This document shows positions 8,477 through 19,600 of a stretch of DNA of 64,000 nt, one piece after another. The position numbers and the translations under genes were made by a program. This stretch comes from Kribbella flavida DSM 17836. GTDB taxonomy: Bacteria > Actinomycetota > Actinomycetes > Propionibacteriales > Kribbellaceae. The DNA is taken from positions 868,001 through 932,000 of the forward strand of contig NC_013729.1 of the NCBI RefSeq assembly GCF_000024345.1. The letters are read 5' to 3'. Positions within the stretch are counted from its first letter, which is position 1. Every line of letters starts with the position of its first letter. Under the pieces are notes generated by a model, which saw only the letters and a program-made list of their open reading frames with translations, did not search any database and was not told where the DNA came from.

Positions 8477-9522
8477 ACAGTTGGACCAGATTTGTCGCCA
8501 GACGTCTTTGGGGAAGGCGGTGAACGCGAGGATCTCGGCGCGGGCGTCGTCGAGGTGGACGTGCACTTGCGGCAGTGTCTGCCCGACCTGGTCGAGGAGT
8601 TTGTCGTACTGCGTGTGCACGGCGGCGGTGTCGATCTGGTCGAACACCGAGTGCAGCATGGCCTTGACCCCGCCCCAGGCGTGTTTGGGACACACACTCA
8701 TCAGATTCGCGGTGTAGTGGGTGCGGCATCGCTACCAGGACGCGCCGGGCAGGATCGCGTCGACCAGGGCCGGCATGCGCGTCGCTGGTGACCAGCGCGA
8801 CCCGTTCGGGCCGCGGGCGACCAGGTCATTGAAGAAGCTGTTCCAGCCGGCCCCGGACTCCGCAGTCCTGGTGGCGACGCCGAGGATCTCGCGGAACCCG
8901 TCGGCGTTCACGCCGGTAGCGACCATGACCGCGATCTTGATCACCCGGCCGCCTTCGCGGACCTTCATCGTCAACGCGTCCGCGGCCAGGAACGTGTACG
9001 GCCCCTCGTTCAGCGGACGTTCCCGGAAGTCGCGCACGAGTTCGTCGAGGTCTCTGGACATCACCGACACCTGTGACCTGGACACGCCGGCGATGCCCAG
9101 TGACTGCACCAGCCGGTCCATCCGCCGCGTGGACACCCCGAGCAGGTAACAGGTTGCCACCACCGAGGTCAGCGCCGCCTCCGCACGTCGGCGCCGCTCC
9201 AGCAGTCAGTCCGTGAAGTAGCTGCCTTCCCGCAGCTTGGGCACCGCGACATCCAACGTGCCGACCGCGTGTCCAGTTCGCGATGGCGATACCCGTTGCG
9301 GGAGTTCACCCGGCCCGGGTCACGGGTCCCGAACGCGGCACCACACGCGCTGTCGGCATCCGCGGACAGCAACGTGTTGATGAACCCTTCCATCAACTCA
9401 CGCAACAGATCTGGGCTGGCCTGCTCGAGATGTTCGTGCAGGAACTCGGCAGGGTCGATACTGGAGCCAGCGGTCATCGCGGTTTCCTTCTTCGAGTCGG
9501 TTGTGAGAGATCACTCGAAGGA

Positions 9523-9720
9523 TCACCCGATGACCGCGTTCACGTTCCCGCGACGCGCCACCAGGACCTCGTCGTACACCACTCTGCTGGACTCAACTCC
9601 CACCAACGACTCTAGGCCATCCACCTCGCCGGAACAAACACTCCCGTCCCGGCCCTCGATCTCGAGATAGGGCGCGATCAACGTCCACCAGCCGACCCTC
9701 CAGCAAGCTCGAAACTGGCT
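9523..9720 (-). pseudogene. Possible C-terminal remnant of an unidentified protein
   Basis: The minus frame ending at 9523 finishes with a protein-like tail (GWWTLIAPYLEIEGRDGSV, then SRVVYDEVLVARRGNVNAV) while its upstream part is low-complexity. It may be the end of a gene cut off when the IS or the Dpd segment arrived. It cannot be named. Confidence 0.3.
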
Positions 9721-9806
9721 CGCCGATCCTCCTGGTACGACTTCGGCTCGAGCCGATCCGCCCGACTTACACCGTCTCTCGAAGACCCTGCCCTGAGTCA
9801 AGTGAA

Positions 9807-9823
9807 GGGTTCGTAACGAACCC
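9807..9823. promoter_or_regulatory. 17-bp perfect palindrome upstream of the dpdE operon
   Basis: gggttcgt-a-acgaaccc: two 8-bp arms around one base, about 125 bp upstream of the dpdE start and about 40 bp upstream of the candidate -35 element. It could be a regulator-binding site for the long dpd operon. No dedicated regulator gene sits beside it. Confidence 0.45.
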
Positions 9824-9859
9824 AGGCGTCCAGTCCAGCCAGGTTGTCTTTCGCGTATC

Positions 9860-9890
9860 TTGAAACATTCCAGTGGGTTGACCCGATAGA
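9860..9890 (+). promoter_or_regulatory. Candidate promoter of the dpdE-F-G-H-I-J-K-D operon
   Basis: TTGAAA at 9860-9865 and GATAGA at 9885-9890, with a 19-bp spacer, slightly long for a vegetative promoter. Transcription would start near 9897. The ribosome site GGGAGGAGA (9915-9923) and the GTG at 9933 follow at normal distances, which supports a short leader. Confidence 0.4.
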
Positions 9891-9932
9891 TTCCCCGTGA
9901 GCGGGTTGGAGGGCGGGAGGAGATCGGTCCGC

Positions 9933-12900
9933 GTGCCGGTTGCGACAGGCAACTCTGTGACATTTCCGGCGTCGCCCGGAATTGGGCGAGTCGCCGCGAT
10001 CGACGGTGGGAGGGTTCGGGTCGACTTCTTCGAGTCCGCGGCGGAGCCCGTGATCGGGTCAGTGTGGGTGGCTGCTAACGACGTCAGGCGTGTTCCGCTG
10101 GGTGAGCAGACTCGGGTCTTCTTCCGTGATAGGCACGGCCGTTGGCGGGCTGGACGCATCGTCGGTGGCGGACCGGACACATACTTCGTCCGGGTGCCGA
10201 ACCTTCGCCTTGATGTTGAGATCCCCGAAGATCGCTTGCGCGTTCGTTGGGAAAGAGTCCCGCACGACCCGCTGCAGGTGTTGCTCTCCGGAGCCAACGA
10301 GACACCCCGCTTTCGCGACGCGCGTGAGCCAGTAAGGCGGCTTCTGCTGGCCGAGCGCGCTGCCACCGCATCGGCGACGGGGATCATGTCGGCCGGCGTC
10401 CGCATGCACGCTCACCAGATCAGCGCCGCGCTGCGGATCATCCGGGACCCGGTACAGCGTTACCTGCTCGCCGACGAGGTCGGGATGGGCAAGACGATTC
10501 AGGCGGGCATGGTGATGCGGCAGGTACTTATCGACGCTCCGGGTCGCCGCATCGGCATCATTGTGCCGGACGCGCTGGTGGCACAATGGCAAGCCGAACT
10601 GCGGGACAAGTTCTACCTCGACGATTTCCCGACCGTCGACGCTGAGTCGCCCGTCCAAGTGCTCGGCCACGGAGAGCCCGAGCGCTGGTCTGGCTTCGAC
10701 GGAGTCGATCTTCTAGTCGTCGACGAGGCACACCTCCTCGCCCGGACTCCCGGTCCGGACGCGTCGCCATACCGGGAACTCGCCGCGGTCGCACACGCGG
10801 CGCCGCGTGTTCTAATGCTCTCCGCGACCCCATTTTCGCGCGGCGCCGTCACACACCTGGCACTGCTCCACTTGCTCGACCCGCAGTTGTTCCGCTGGAA
10901 GGACCAAGAGTCGTTCGAGCGCCTCCTCGAGACCCGGCATGCCCTCGCGCTGGCCGTGTTCGGCCTGGATGAGGAACCGGACGTCGACAACCCCGACTTG
11001 TTACAACTCCAACTCGACGAGATCCGTGAGCAGTTGCCAGAGGACGAGACGCTCCGCAGCGCCATTCAGCGGGCGATGGATGTGTATGGTCCGCCGGGCA
11101 CCCCGCCGGACACAGTCGACGAGGAAGCGCTGCGCCTCGCGGTCGCCGCAGTTCGGACACACGTCTCCGAGACTTACCGCCTCCACCACCGGGTCATCCG
11201 GAACCGGCGGCACATGGTCGACATGCAGCGCCTTGACGACGAGGGCCTCCTTACCCCGTTCGAGTTCACCGGCCGTACCCGCCCGAAAGTCGTCCGCCTC
11301 GATACCGACGAGGTCCAGGTAGGCGCGAAGGCGATGGCCGATTGGGTTGCTGGCTGTGCGGCCGCGATTCTGGACGACGGCCTCGACGCCACCCTGTATG
11401 GCCCGGTGGCGGGGTTGCTCTTTTCGCGCCTGGGCGGGTCGGTGGACGACCTTTGCGCCGTCCTCGAACATCGCGTCTCAGGAACGACGACGCCGGGTTT
11501 GCTGTCGGCCGAGGAGGCCGTCCACGCGGCCGCCCCGACGCTGCAGATCGAAGCCGAGGTGCTCGCCGACCTGCGCGCGGTACGCGGCGCCGATGGGCTT
11601 GATGCGTTGGCAGCGGCTATCGCGAAGCGCTCCAAGGCGCCCGCCAAGGCGATCGTCTTCTGCGGCCGTGGTTCGCTTGCGGGAGACCTGGCCGATCGGA
11701 TTCCTGTGGGCGAAGGGATGGTCAAGCATGTTCACGCCCATCTCGGGAGCCAGGTAGAGGCCGAACGCGAACAGGCGACCGCCGCCTGGCTCGCTGACGG
11801 CGGCGTTCTTGTCGTCGACGAGACCGGCGACGTGGGCCGCAACTTCCAGGAGGCCGACCTTGCCTTCCACATCCGGATTCCAGGCAACCCCAACGCGCTT
11901 GAACAACGGATCGGGCGCCTGGATCGCTATGGCAACCAGCGCGCCGCGCAGCAGTTCGTGGTCGCCGACGACGACCGTGACGGGATCAGCACGGCCTGGC
12001 TTACCCTGCTCGTGAATGGCTTTGGGATCTTCGACGCCTCCACCTCGGCCTTCCAGGAGGTTGCCGACAAGCTCGCTGGCGACGTATGGACAGCGCTGCT
12101 GACAGATGGGGTCGAAGCGTTGCTCGAGCGTTCTGAGCCGATCAAGGCGGCGCTTCTCCGCGAGAAGCGCCGGATCAACGAACTGGATGCGCTCGAGGCC
12201 AGCTTCAACGGCCAGTCCGACGGAGAAGAGATGGCAAGGGCGATCGCGGCGTACGAAGAGGACAGCGCTGGAATCGAGAATGCATATCGCAAGCTCATCG
12301 AAGGAGATGAAGGGTACCGATTCGTCGGAAATCATAAGCGCGACGGGAGCATCTCCTTCGAGCGGGATTACCAGGACAAGCCGTTGCTCAGCGACCGTCT
12401 GCTCGCCCGGCTCATCAGCGTGGAGAACGCACGGACCGGATTCTTCGACCGTTGGAGCGTAACCCCAGCACGACGGCTGTTCCGCCGCGGTAACCCGTTC
12501 ATCGACGGTCTCGAACTCCTTCTCGACCTCGACGATCGTGGCCAGGCGGTCGCCATGTGGCGGCTCGATTCACGCTGGCCGGGCGACCCACTGGCATTCT
12601 TCGGGTTTGACTTTCTCATTGAGGCCGATCTGGAGCCGATCCTCACGATTCTTGACGGTCAGGCGCAGGTCGAGCCAATCGCGCGGCGTCGCGCCGATGC
12701 GGCGTTCCCGCCGCAGCACCAGCGGGTATGGGTACCGGTCTCCACCCGGGAGCCAGTCGCCGAGACCAGGCAGGTCGGCTACCTCAACCAGCCGTTCGTC
12801 AAAGGCCGAGATGTCAATCTGAACCTGGAGCGCATCCCCGCGCTGCACACCCTGGTTGGCGGTGAGCAGTACCTGGCCCCTATCGCCGAGGAGTGCTTCG

Positions 12901-13169
12901 CTGTGGCTCGCACGCACGTCGACCGAGTGGCCGACGTCGTGGCGACTTCCCGGCGGGCCGCCGCACGTGTTAGCCGGGAGACCGAGATGCTCCTCGCACA
13001 GAGCCGAGCGCGCGCCCGGGCTGCGGGCCTGGTCGCCGATCCGGCAGCACTGGAGGCCGAGGTCGCGATGAGCCGTGCCATACAGGCCGGGGTATCTGAC
13101 CCGCTGATCCGACTCAGCGGTGTCAGTTGTATGGTTGCGTCGGCGCAGTCCTGGGCTGACTATGTCTAG
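9933..13169 (+). CDS. dpdE: DpdE: SNF2-type helicase of the Dpd restriction system
   Basis: 1078 residues from the GTG at 9933, chosen over the upstream in-frame GTG at 9897 because GGGAGGAGA lies 9 bases before it. SNF2/superfamily 2 motifs are Walker A ADEVGMGKT near residue 180, VVDEAH near 260, LSATPF near 295, and the helicase C-terminal GRLDRYGNQRAAQQF near 660. The N-terminal 110 residues look like a small beta-barrel domain. In Dpd clusters the helicases belong to the part that restricts DNA lacking the 7-deazaguanine mark. First gene of an eight-gene operon; its stop overlaps the dpdF start by 8 bp. Assignment rests on motif content plus gene order. Confidence 0.88.
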   Translation: MPVATGNSVTFPASPGIGRVAAIDGGRVRVDFFESAAEPVIGSVWVAANDVRRVPLGEQTRVFFRDRHGRWRAGRIVGGGPDTYFVRVPNLRLDVEIPEDRLRVRWERVPHDPLQVLLSGANETPRFRDAREPVRRLLLAERAATASATGIMSAGVRMHAHQISAALRIIRDPVQRYLLADEVGMGKTIQAGMVMRQVLIDAPGRRIGIIVPDALVAQWQAELRDKFYLDDFPTVDAESPVQVLGHGEPERWSGFDGVDLLVVDEAHLLARTPGPDASPYRELAAVAHAAPRVLMLSATPFSRGAVTHLALLHLLDPQLFRWKDQESFERLLETRHALALAVFGLDEEPDVDNPDLLQLQLDEIREQLPEDETLRSAIQRAMDVYGPPGTPPDTVDEEALRLAVAAVRTHVSETYRLHHRVIRNRRHMVDMQRLDDEGLLTPFEFTGRTRPKVVRLDTDEVQVGAKAMADWVAGCAAAILDDGLDATLYGPVAGLLFSRLGGSVDDLCAVLEHRVSGTTTPGLLSAEEAVHAAAPTLQIEAEVLADLRAVRGADGLDALAAAIAKRSKAPAKAIVFCGRGSLAGDLADRIPVGEGMVKHVHAHLGSQVEAEREQATAAWLADGGVLVVDETGDVGRNFQEADLAFHIRIPGNPNALEQRIGRLDRYGNQRAAQQFVVADDDRDGISTAWLTLLVNGFGIFDASTSAFQEVADKLAGDVWTALLTDGVEALLERSEPIKAALLREKRRINELDALEASFNGQSDGEEMARAIAAYEEDSAGIENAYRKLIEGDEGYRFVGNHKRDGSISFERDYQDKPLLSDRLLARLISVENARTGFFDRWSVTPARRLFRRGNPFIDGLELLLDLDDRGQAVAMWRLDSRWPGDPLAFFGFDFLIEADLEPILTILDGQAQVEPIARRRADAAFPPQHQRVWVPVSTREPVAETRQVGYLNQPFVKGRDVNLNLERIPALHTLVGGEQYLAPIAEECFAVARTHVDRVADVVATSRRAAARVSRETEMLLAQSRARARAAGLVADPAALEAEVAMSRAIQAGVSDPLIRLSGVSCMVASAQSWADYV

Positions 13170-15738
13170 GGACGACATCGCCACGCTGCAGGCCGCGTTG
13201 AACTCCTGGCCGGAGATGCCTGACCAGGCGATCGGGGCCGAACTCAGCGATGCCTGTCGGCGGACTCTGGACGCGCTGCGTGGCCTGGGGACTCCAGCCA
13301 CCGGTTGGCTGGACATCGCAGCCTTGGTGCGGCAGGTGCTGCTCACAACTCAGGTGACCTATGGAGGGGACCCGTTCCTGATCGTGCCCGAGATCGCCCC
13401 GTGGCCCGATCTCGACCAATGGAACCGGGTCCGCTGCTCAGCGATCGCGACTGTAGATGGACGGCGTCTGATCCAAGCGGAGGACTGGTCGCCGCCGGCC
13501 TCCTTGCTCGACGACGGAGTCGGGGACGACCTCGCGCGCTTGCAGGTACGCGCCGCCTACCGCGACGCCGATCCGAGTTATGACAACGCCGTGACGGCCG
13601 ACCCGTTTTGGAGAGCTGCGCATGGTTACGACGTCTACCGCGGCGAGCCCCAACGGCAGGCGGCGCGGGCGGCTGTCCTCAGCGATGGGGGGTCGGTGAT
13701 CGTCGCACTCCCGACCGGGCGAGGGAAGACGGCGGTGGCCTGGTCGAAGGCGCTGATGTCAAGCGTAGGCGTCACCATCGTCGTGGTGCCCACGGTCGTA
13801 CTGGCCCTCGACATGGAACGCAGAACCCAAGATGCCTCCCGTGAGCGGGAGCAGAAGGGGAAGCCTGCGCTGAGCCCTCTCCTCCGGTACGCGTACGTCG
13901 GCTCACTGGCACCCGACGTTAAGCGGCAGTTGCGCGAGGCGGTACGTGCCGGCACCCAACGCCTGCTCTACACCTCGCCCGAGGCACTCGTCTCCAGTCT
14001 GGCCGCGGCAGTTATGGAGTGCGCACGTAACGGCCTGCTGCAGCAGGTGGTGATCGATGAAGCGCACCTAGTTGACCAGTGGGGCGCCGACTTCCGGTCC
14101 GAGTTCCAAACGATGCCCGGTCTAATCCGGAACGCCTACGAAGCCGCGCCCAAGGCGGCGAAGCCGTCTGTACTGCTGCTCAGCGCGACGCTCGCCCAGC
14201 GACCGGTCGATGTGCTCGCCCGCCTATTCGCGCTAGGTGACCGCCCGGTCGACCTGGTCTGGGGATCCGAAACCCGGACAGAACCGGCGTTCTTCTTCCG
14301 TAATCACGACGACGAGAATGCGCGAACGACTTCAGTTCTCGAGGCTGTCGCTCGACTGCCGCGTCCACTGATCCTGTACACCTCCACCGTTTCTGATGCG
14401 GAGAGCTGGGCCGTCCGTCTGCGTGCCGCCGGCCTCGCCAGAGTCGGCAGCATCACTGGCAAGTCTGGTGAGACCGAGCGCCGATCGGTGATGGAAAGAT
14501 GGAGAGGCAGAACCGACCACAGAATCGCCGCGCAAACCTCCCTCGACGTGGTGGTTGGTACGTCGGCATTCGGACTCGGCCTCGACATGCCCAATGTGCG
14601 GACGGTCCTACACGCCTGCCTGCCGGAGACTATCGACCGCTATTACCAGGAGATCGGTCGAGCAGGGCGCGACGGGCGTCCATCGTTAGCGTTTCTCTGC
14701 CGTGGTCCAGGGGACCTGCGCATCGCGAAGTCCCTCAACGACGTCTCGATGATCGGGGATGACCTAGGCTGGCAACGATGGCGACGCCTGCTCATGTCCG
14801 CGACTCAGGCGCCGGACAGCCACCTCCGCTACCGAGTGCCGAAAAGCACTCTGCCCGTCTACCTCGAGACCGGCTACGGACGGTCGGCGCGGTGGAACGT
14901 GCGCACGTTGACCCTGATGGCACAGGCCGGCATCATTCGGCTACGGGTACCGGAATTCACGCCGGATCCAAACCAGTCTGCATCCGCCCAGCAGGAAGCT
15001 CGCGATGCGTTCTATCGCGAGGTTGAGGACCTGCTCGATTTCGAAATCCTCGACGGCAAATTGCAAGCGCAAGAGGCCTGGAAGGCGGCCTTGGGGTCGG
15101 TGCGCGGCGAAGTGCGGGCGGCTCAAGGGCATGCATTGCAGTCCCTGCTCACCCTCGCCACCGGCGAGGAGTGCGCCGGCCGGGTCATCGCCCGCCACTA
15201 TGCCGTACGCCACGGGGGCGGGAAGTTCCACACCAGCCCGGCCTGCCGGGGTTGCCCGGTCTGCCGACGCGAACCGAGACGTGCGCCCGGAATCCATCCG
15301 GCCGAACCGTGCCCGTCGCTGCCGGCTCCTCACCGGATCTCCGATCCGCTGGCATCATCGCGCGGAGACGACCCGTTCCTCTTCATCCGGATCGACTACG
15401 GCGACGACGTCGGCCCCCTGCTCGCCCGGTTCGCACAGCGCGGCGCCCAGGCGTTCAGTATCAGCACCAACTTGGCCGCACGTCTGCAGCGTGACGTACG
15501 CACGCCGATTATCCGCGACGACCCGGCATCCGTCGCGACCCTAATTGAGAACTACTCGGGACTCGTTGTCATTATGACGTCGTTACTGCTCGAGGAGTCG
15601 GTGCGGCAACGGATCGCCCGGGGGCAACTCACCTACGTGTTGGGGCCGCCAGATCTGCCCGACCCGGAGAAGCCGGGCAACCTGTTGCGAGACACTCGGA
15701 AGAGCATCACAGCAATGTCAGCGTTGGGGAGAATGTGA
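13162..15738 (+). CDS. dpdF: DpdF: RecQ-like DEAH helicase
   Basis: 858 residues from the ATG at 13162; the earlier ATG at 13120 would run deep into dpdE. Superfamily 2 motifs are PTGRGKT near residue 184, VIDEAHLVDQWG near 298, LLLSATLA near 335, GTSAFGLGLDM near 468 and EIGRAGRDG near 500. A cysteine cluster (CRGCPVC, with a further Cys about 20 residues on) near residue 695 looks like a zinc site. It resembles RecQ in its helicase core. Named by its place between dpdE and dpdG in the conserved gene set. Acts with the restriction arm of the Dpd system. Confidence 0.88.
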   Translation: MSRDDIATLQAALNSWPEMPDQAIGAELSDACRRTLDALRGLGTPATGWLDIAALVRQVLLTTQVTYGGDPFLIVPEIAPWPDLDQWNRVRCSAIATVDGRRLIQAEDWSPPASLLDDGVGDDLARLQVRAAYRDADPSYDNAVTADPFWRAAHGYDVYRGEPQRQAARAAVLSDGGSVIVALPTGRGKTAVAWSKALMSSVGVTIVVVPTVVLALDMERRTQDASREREQKGKPALSPLLRYAYVGSLAPDVKRQLREAVRAGTQRLLYTSPEALVSSLAAAVMECARNGLLQQVVIDEAHLVDQWGADFRSEFQTMPGLIRNAYEAAPKAAKPSVLLLSATLAQRPVDVLARLFALGDRPVDLVWGSETRTEPAFFFRNHDDENARTTSVLEAVARLPRPLILYTSTVSDAESWAVRLRAAGLARVGSITGKSGETERRSVMERWRGRTDHRIAAQTSLDVVVGTSAFGLGLDMPNVRTVLHACLPETIDRYYQEIGRAGRDGRPSLAFLCRGPGDLRIAKSLNDVSMIGDDLGWQRWRRLLMSATQAPDSHLRYRVPKSTLPVYLETGYGRSARWNVRTLTLMAQAGIIRLRVPEFTPDPNQSASAQQEARDAFYREVEDLLDFEILDGKLQAQEAWKAALGSVRGEVRAAQGHALQSLLTLATGEECAGRVIARHYAVRHGGGKFHTSPACRGCPVCRREPRRAPGIHPAEPCPSLPAPHRISDPLASSRGDDPFLFIRIDYGDDVGPLLARFAQRGAQAFSISTNLAARLQRDVRTPIIRDDPASVATLIENYSGLVVIMTSLLLEESVRQRIARGQLTYVLGPPDLPDPEKPGNLLRDTRKSITAMSALGRM

Positions 15739-15739
15739 C

Positions 15740-16603
15740 GTGGAGTACTTGAACCCGAGCCCGGCGTCCTTCCTGCCCCAAGTGATGTGGCTGACGTACC
15801 GGACCGTCATGGAGCGACCGGGCCTCGGGGCCGACGACATACTCGAACTCCTCGCGCCAGCAGCGATGCGACAGCGGACGCCGCGCGGGGATGGCGTGCA
15901 CGTCCAGCGTGCTCTCGATGCCCTGCGCCATCTCAGCCTCGTCCGAAGCGAGGACGGCAGATTCACCGCCGACCGGGTGACCAACGCGGCTGCGTTCCTG
16001 CGGGTGTTGCGACATCGGGTGGTGAGCCCGCCGGATACGTTCGGGCCAGAATTCGACGCGCCCGACGACCTCCGCCGTGGATTGATTTGGCTACTGAGGC
16101 AGTCGCCAACTAAGCCGCTCGACTTCGACCTCGACGTGCGCCCGGTAACCACGGCCTTCACCAATGACACCCGCTGGAACACCTTTCGGCCGTGGTGCGA
16201 GGTGCTCGGTTTCGGGCAAGTGGTACTCGGCGTGCTCGCCGGGCCTGGTCAGAAGCAGGGGGGCGGCAAGCTCATCCCCAACCCGACCGGTGCCGTAATC
16301 GACGCGATCCGTGAGCCATTCGGCGATCCCTTGCCGCGCGACGAGCAGATCCCGATCACTCAACTGGTCGCGTTCCTCCGTGCGGAGATCCCCGTTCTCC
16401 CCGGTCACCCGAGTGCCACTTATGACGGTCTCACCGGCGAAGCCGATGAGGCATTGCGTGCGCTTGGCTTGGCCCTCACTAGCGCAGAAGAGCGGCAGAT
16501 CCTGGACATGACCTATCAATCCGACCCCTCGAGCGTGATGGCGCTTCACGACGCCCATGACGGCCGCCCACGGTACGTCTCAACCGTCACGATTCGGATG
16601 TGA
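15740..16603 (+). CDS. dpdG: DpdG: conserved protein of the Dpd system
   Basis: 287 residues from a GTG at 15740, one base after the dpdF stop, starting MEYLNPSPASFLPQVMWLTY when GTG is read as Met. No catalytic motif is visible. The N-terminal third (AADDILELLAP; ALDALRHLSLV) has the helical pattern of a winged-helix-like domain, which is inference. Length and position between the RecQ-like helicase and the large ATPase match DpdG. Its biochemical role is not known to me. Confidence 0.8.
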   Translation: MEYLNPSPASFLPQVMWLTYRTVMERPGLGADDILELLAPAAMRQRTPRGDGVHVQRALDALRHLSLVRSEDGRFTADRVTNAAAFLRVLRHRVVSPPDTFGPEFDAPDDLRRGLIWLLRQSPTKPLDFDLDVRPVTTAFTNDTRWNTFRPWCEVLGFGQVVLGVLAGPGQKQGGGKLIPNPTGAVIDAIREPFGDPLPRDEQIPITQLVAFLRAEIPVLPGHPSATYDGLTGEADEALRALGLALTSAEERQILDMTYQSDPSSVMALHDAHDGRPRYVSTVTIRM

Positions 16604-16608
16604 GGGCG

Positions 16609-19600
16609 ATGAGTACACAGGTCAACTTCGTCTGCTGGTCCGCCGACACCGTCACCGCAACCATCCCAACCGAGGCAGCGACGCCGTCGGACGCGGTGCT
16701 TCTCGGAACCCACTCACCGCTACGGATCACGCGCCGGGGAGGCAAGGGCGGCCATGCCGCCGAGGAGCTCATCACCGAGCACGAAGTGCTCGAGGAGTTC
16801 CTCGCCGCCGAGCCCAACAATGGTGTCCTCGTCGCCACCGTCATCGGCAAGTCTGGCGCCGGCAAGTCGCACCTCGTCCGGTGGGCCAAGGCGAACATGC
16901 CCGAAGCAACCGGACGGCGCCTGATCTACTTGCAGAAGACCGAAACCAGCCTTAAAGATGTGGTCGAGGCCCTCCTCGTCGACCAGCATGACCCGGCCTT
17001 CGACGAAATCCGACGCCGGGTCTCAACCCTCGGCAGTGGCATGACCGTCGACGAGATGGAGCAGCGGATCCTCAATGAGATAGCCGAGGCTCTCCGCGTC
17101 CACGAGGCACCGACGCCCCTGGGCAAAGCCCTGGTCGGTGACAACGGCCTAGCGCTCTTCTTCTTGGACCCACTCTTCCGGCAGCATCTGCTGCGCGAGG
17201 ACTCGTTTGTGAAGCGCCGGGCCAAGCACGCTCTGCGCGGGCGTGACGCCGACGAACCGGATGTCCCTCTGGAGTTCACCGTTGACGAACTCCCACTCGA
17301 CATCGGCGAGTTCGCGAACATCCGTGAGGCCGCCGCCACGACCCAGAAGATCTTCCGAAGGCTGTCGAGCAGCGCACAACTCCAGGTCGAGGCAGTCGCC
17401 CTGCTCAACGAGTTGTTCGATGTCGCGGTCACGAAGGCCGCTAGCCTGGGCGTGGGCGACGTAAGTCAGGCCTTCAAGAAGATCCGCGAGAATCTCGTCG
17501 GCCAGGAGATCGTCCTGCTCATCGAGGACGTGGCGCTGATCCAGGGCGTGCGTCGCGACCTACTCGACGCTGTCGTCGAGGTTGGGGTGGTGCAAGGTGA
17601 GCAGAGATACGCGACCGTACGCACAATGATGGCGGTCACCGATGGTTACTACACCGATTCGCTCCCGGAGACCTTCAAGCGGCGGGCAGAGGCTTCGTCG
17701 CCGCTCTATGAGGTCGATGTCGACCTCGACAGCAGTGCTGCGGACGAGCAGGACCTGATCGACTTCGTCGGCCGCTACCTCAATGCCGCACGGGTCGGCA
17801 AGGACGATCTTGAGGCGGCGACCCCTCAGGTACCGAATCACTGCGCGAGTTGCCGGTTCCAGGCTCCGTGCCACGACAACTTCGGGGCTTCCTCCGACGG
17901 CTACGGGCTCTACCCGTACAACAGGCCGGCGATCGTTCAGGCCGTCCGCGCGTGCGCCGAGCGAGATCAGGCGCGGCTCAACTTCAATCCGCGCAAGGTA
18001 CTCTCGCGCGCTGTCCGCGACGTGCTCAACGACAACGTCGACGTCATTCGCGAAGGACTCTTCCCCCTGGCGACCTTCCTCGCCGCGGAGGTTGAAAACG
18101 TCGGAGTGCAGCACCTGCCGCTGAGTGTCCGGGAACGGATCGAGGAGCAGTACCCAAACGACGAGGCGGAGCGTCTGACGACTCTTCTAAATTTTTGGGG
18201 CGACGGCGGTCGCAAGGTGATCCCGGCAGGCATCCTTACGGCGTTCTCGCACGAGCCGATCCCAGCGGATCTCTTCGACGAGCGGCAGACTGACGAACCT
18301 GGCGCGGACGGCGCAGGGGTCACCAGGGACGACGGGCCCATCCCTCCCTCGGTCCTCAAGCAACTCGAGGCAATCGACAACTGGTCGACTGGCCAGACAT
18401 TGCCCCAAGGTCTGGCCAACGAGATGCGGTCGGTGCTGCGGGAGGCCATCCTCGCCCGACTCACCTGGCTCGACCCGGTCATAAAGGAACCGGACAGCGC
18501 GTCACTGAAGAAGGCGATTCCGACGAACGCACGCGGAATCTCGATCGCAGGCGCGTCAGAGAACCTACAGAACTCGAACCCGGTCCTAGTAGTTCCGCGG
18601 ACGGCGCGGATGGCGCGCATGTTTCGCGGGCTGGTGATGCTCCGTGCAGGGTTCCCAGAGCGTGCTGGTGAGGCCTTGCCGCGGCTCGACGCCCTCGCTG
18701 AGTCGGCCGTCGTCGAGACGCGAAAGAGAGTGATCGCCGAACTAGCCGTAGACGACGCATCGCTGATCGACGCAGCGGCATCGCTGCTGCGCGGCGCAGC
18801 GGCCTCCGGTCGGCTGCCGGCGAAGGCCAAGGAGCTCGACCTGGTTAACGCCGTGCTCTGGTCCGAACCGGGACACCATCGTCCGGACGCCGGTGGTCGT
18901 GCCCCGCAGTGGACAGCCGCCTACGCGATCTACCTCGCCGCGCGCGCCACCGTCGTTGATCGATTCCTCGCCGGGGTCGGCGCCGCACAAGGCACTGGCG
19001 CGGTGCACGCGGTGGACATTCACCGCTTGTTGCCGATTGTCCGTCAAGCCATGGCTCGCGCCGAGGCGGGTGGCCAGGTCGTCCCCGAGTGGTGCGCGGA
19101 CGCAGACCGAAAGTTGAGGGCTCTTGAACGCTTGGCACCAGTTCAACTTGAGTATTGGCGAGGACTCACCTCTCGTATCCGGCGGCACATGCCCGCTGGC
19201 ACGAGCTACGGAGATACGGTCGGCGCAGTCATCGAAGCCGCCACAGTCGGTCATGCCCACGGGCTGGTCAAGGTCAACGACCTAGCGGCGCTAAACGCGC
19301 GTAACGAGACCGCGAAGTCCTGGGATTCAGGCAGCATCGGCGAGGTCGAGAAACTGCTCGCCGAAGCCGAGAGCGCGCCCGCGCTGACCCTGCTGGCACT
19401 GGCCGGCACCGAAGCGGGCGCCGAACTGCCAGCGATTGCTGATTTCCTTGATTCGACGGCCGCTTGGGTCGACGCAGGATTGCGGGAAGCTGAAGCCAAC
19501 GGAGGCGTAGCGACCGATCTAGATGCCCAGATCGATGCGACGATCGCGACCTGGTTTGGAATCCTCGGCGACCACGCGAAACGTGAGGCAGGCTCGGAAC

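Larger units (their letters stand above)
6920..9477 (-). pseudogene. IS256-family (mutator type) transposase, split by an IS110 element and frameshifted
   Basis: The N-terminal part (9477 to about 9200, SPDLLRELMEGFINTLLSAD and GYRHRELDTR) is followed after a frameshift by the 8732-9163 frame (MDRLVQSLGIAGVSRSQVS; DALTMKVREGGR; GREILGVA-like) and after another shift by 8480-8701 (CPKHAWGGVKAMLHSVFDQI ... FPKDVWRQIWSN). The rest of the protein ([31 protein letters not shown]) resumes about 1.3 kb further on at 7150 and stops at 6920. The split falls exactly between IWSN and NPNER, where an IS110 element sits. DDE residues would be in the central part, but the gene cannot make a working enzyme. 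Confidence 0.85.
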
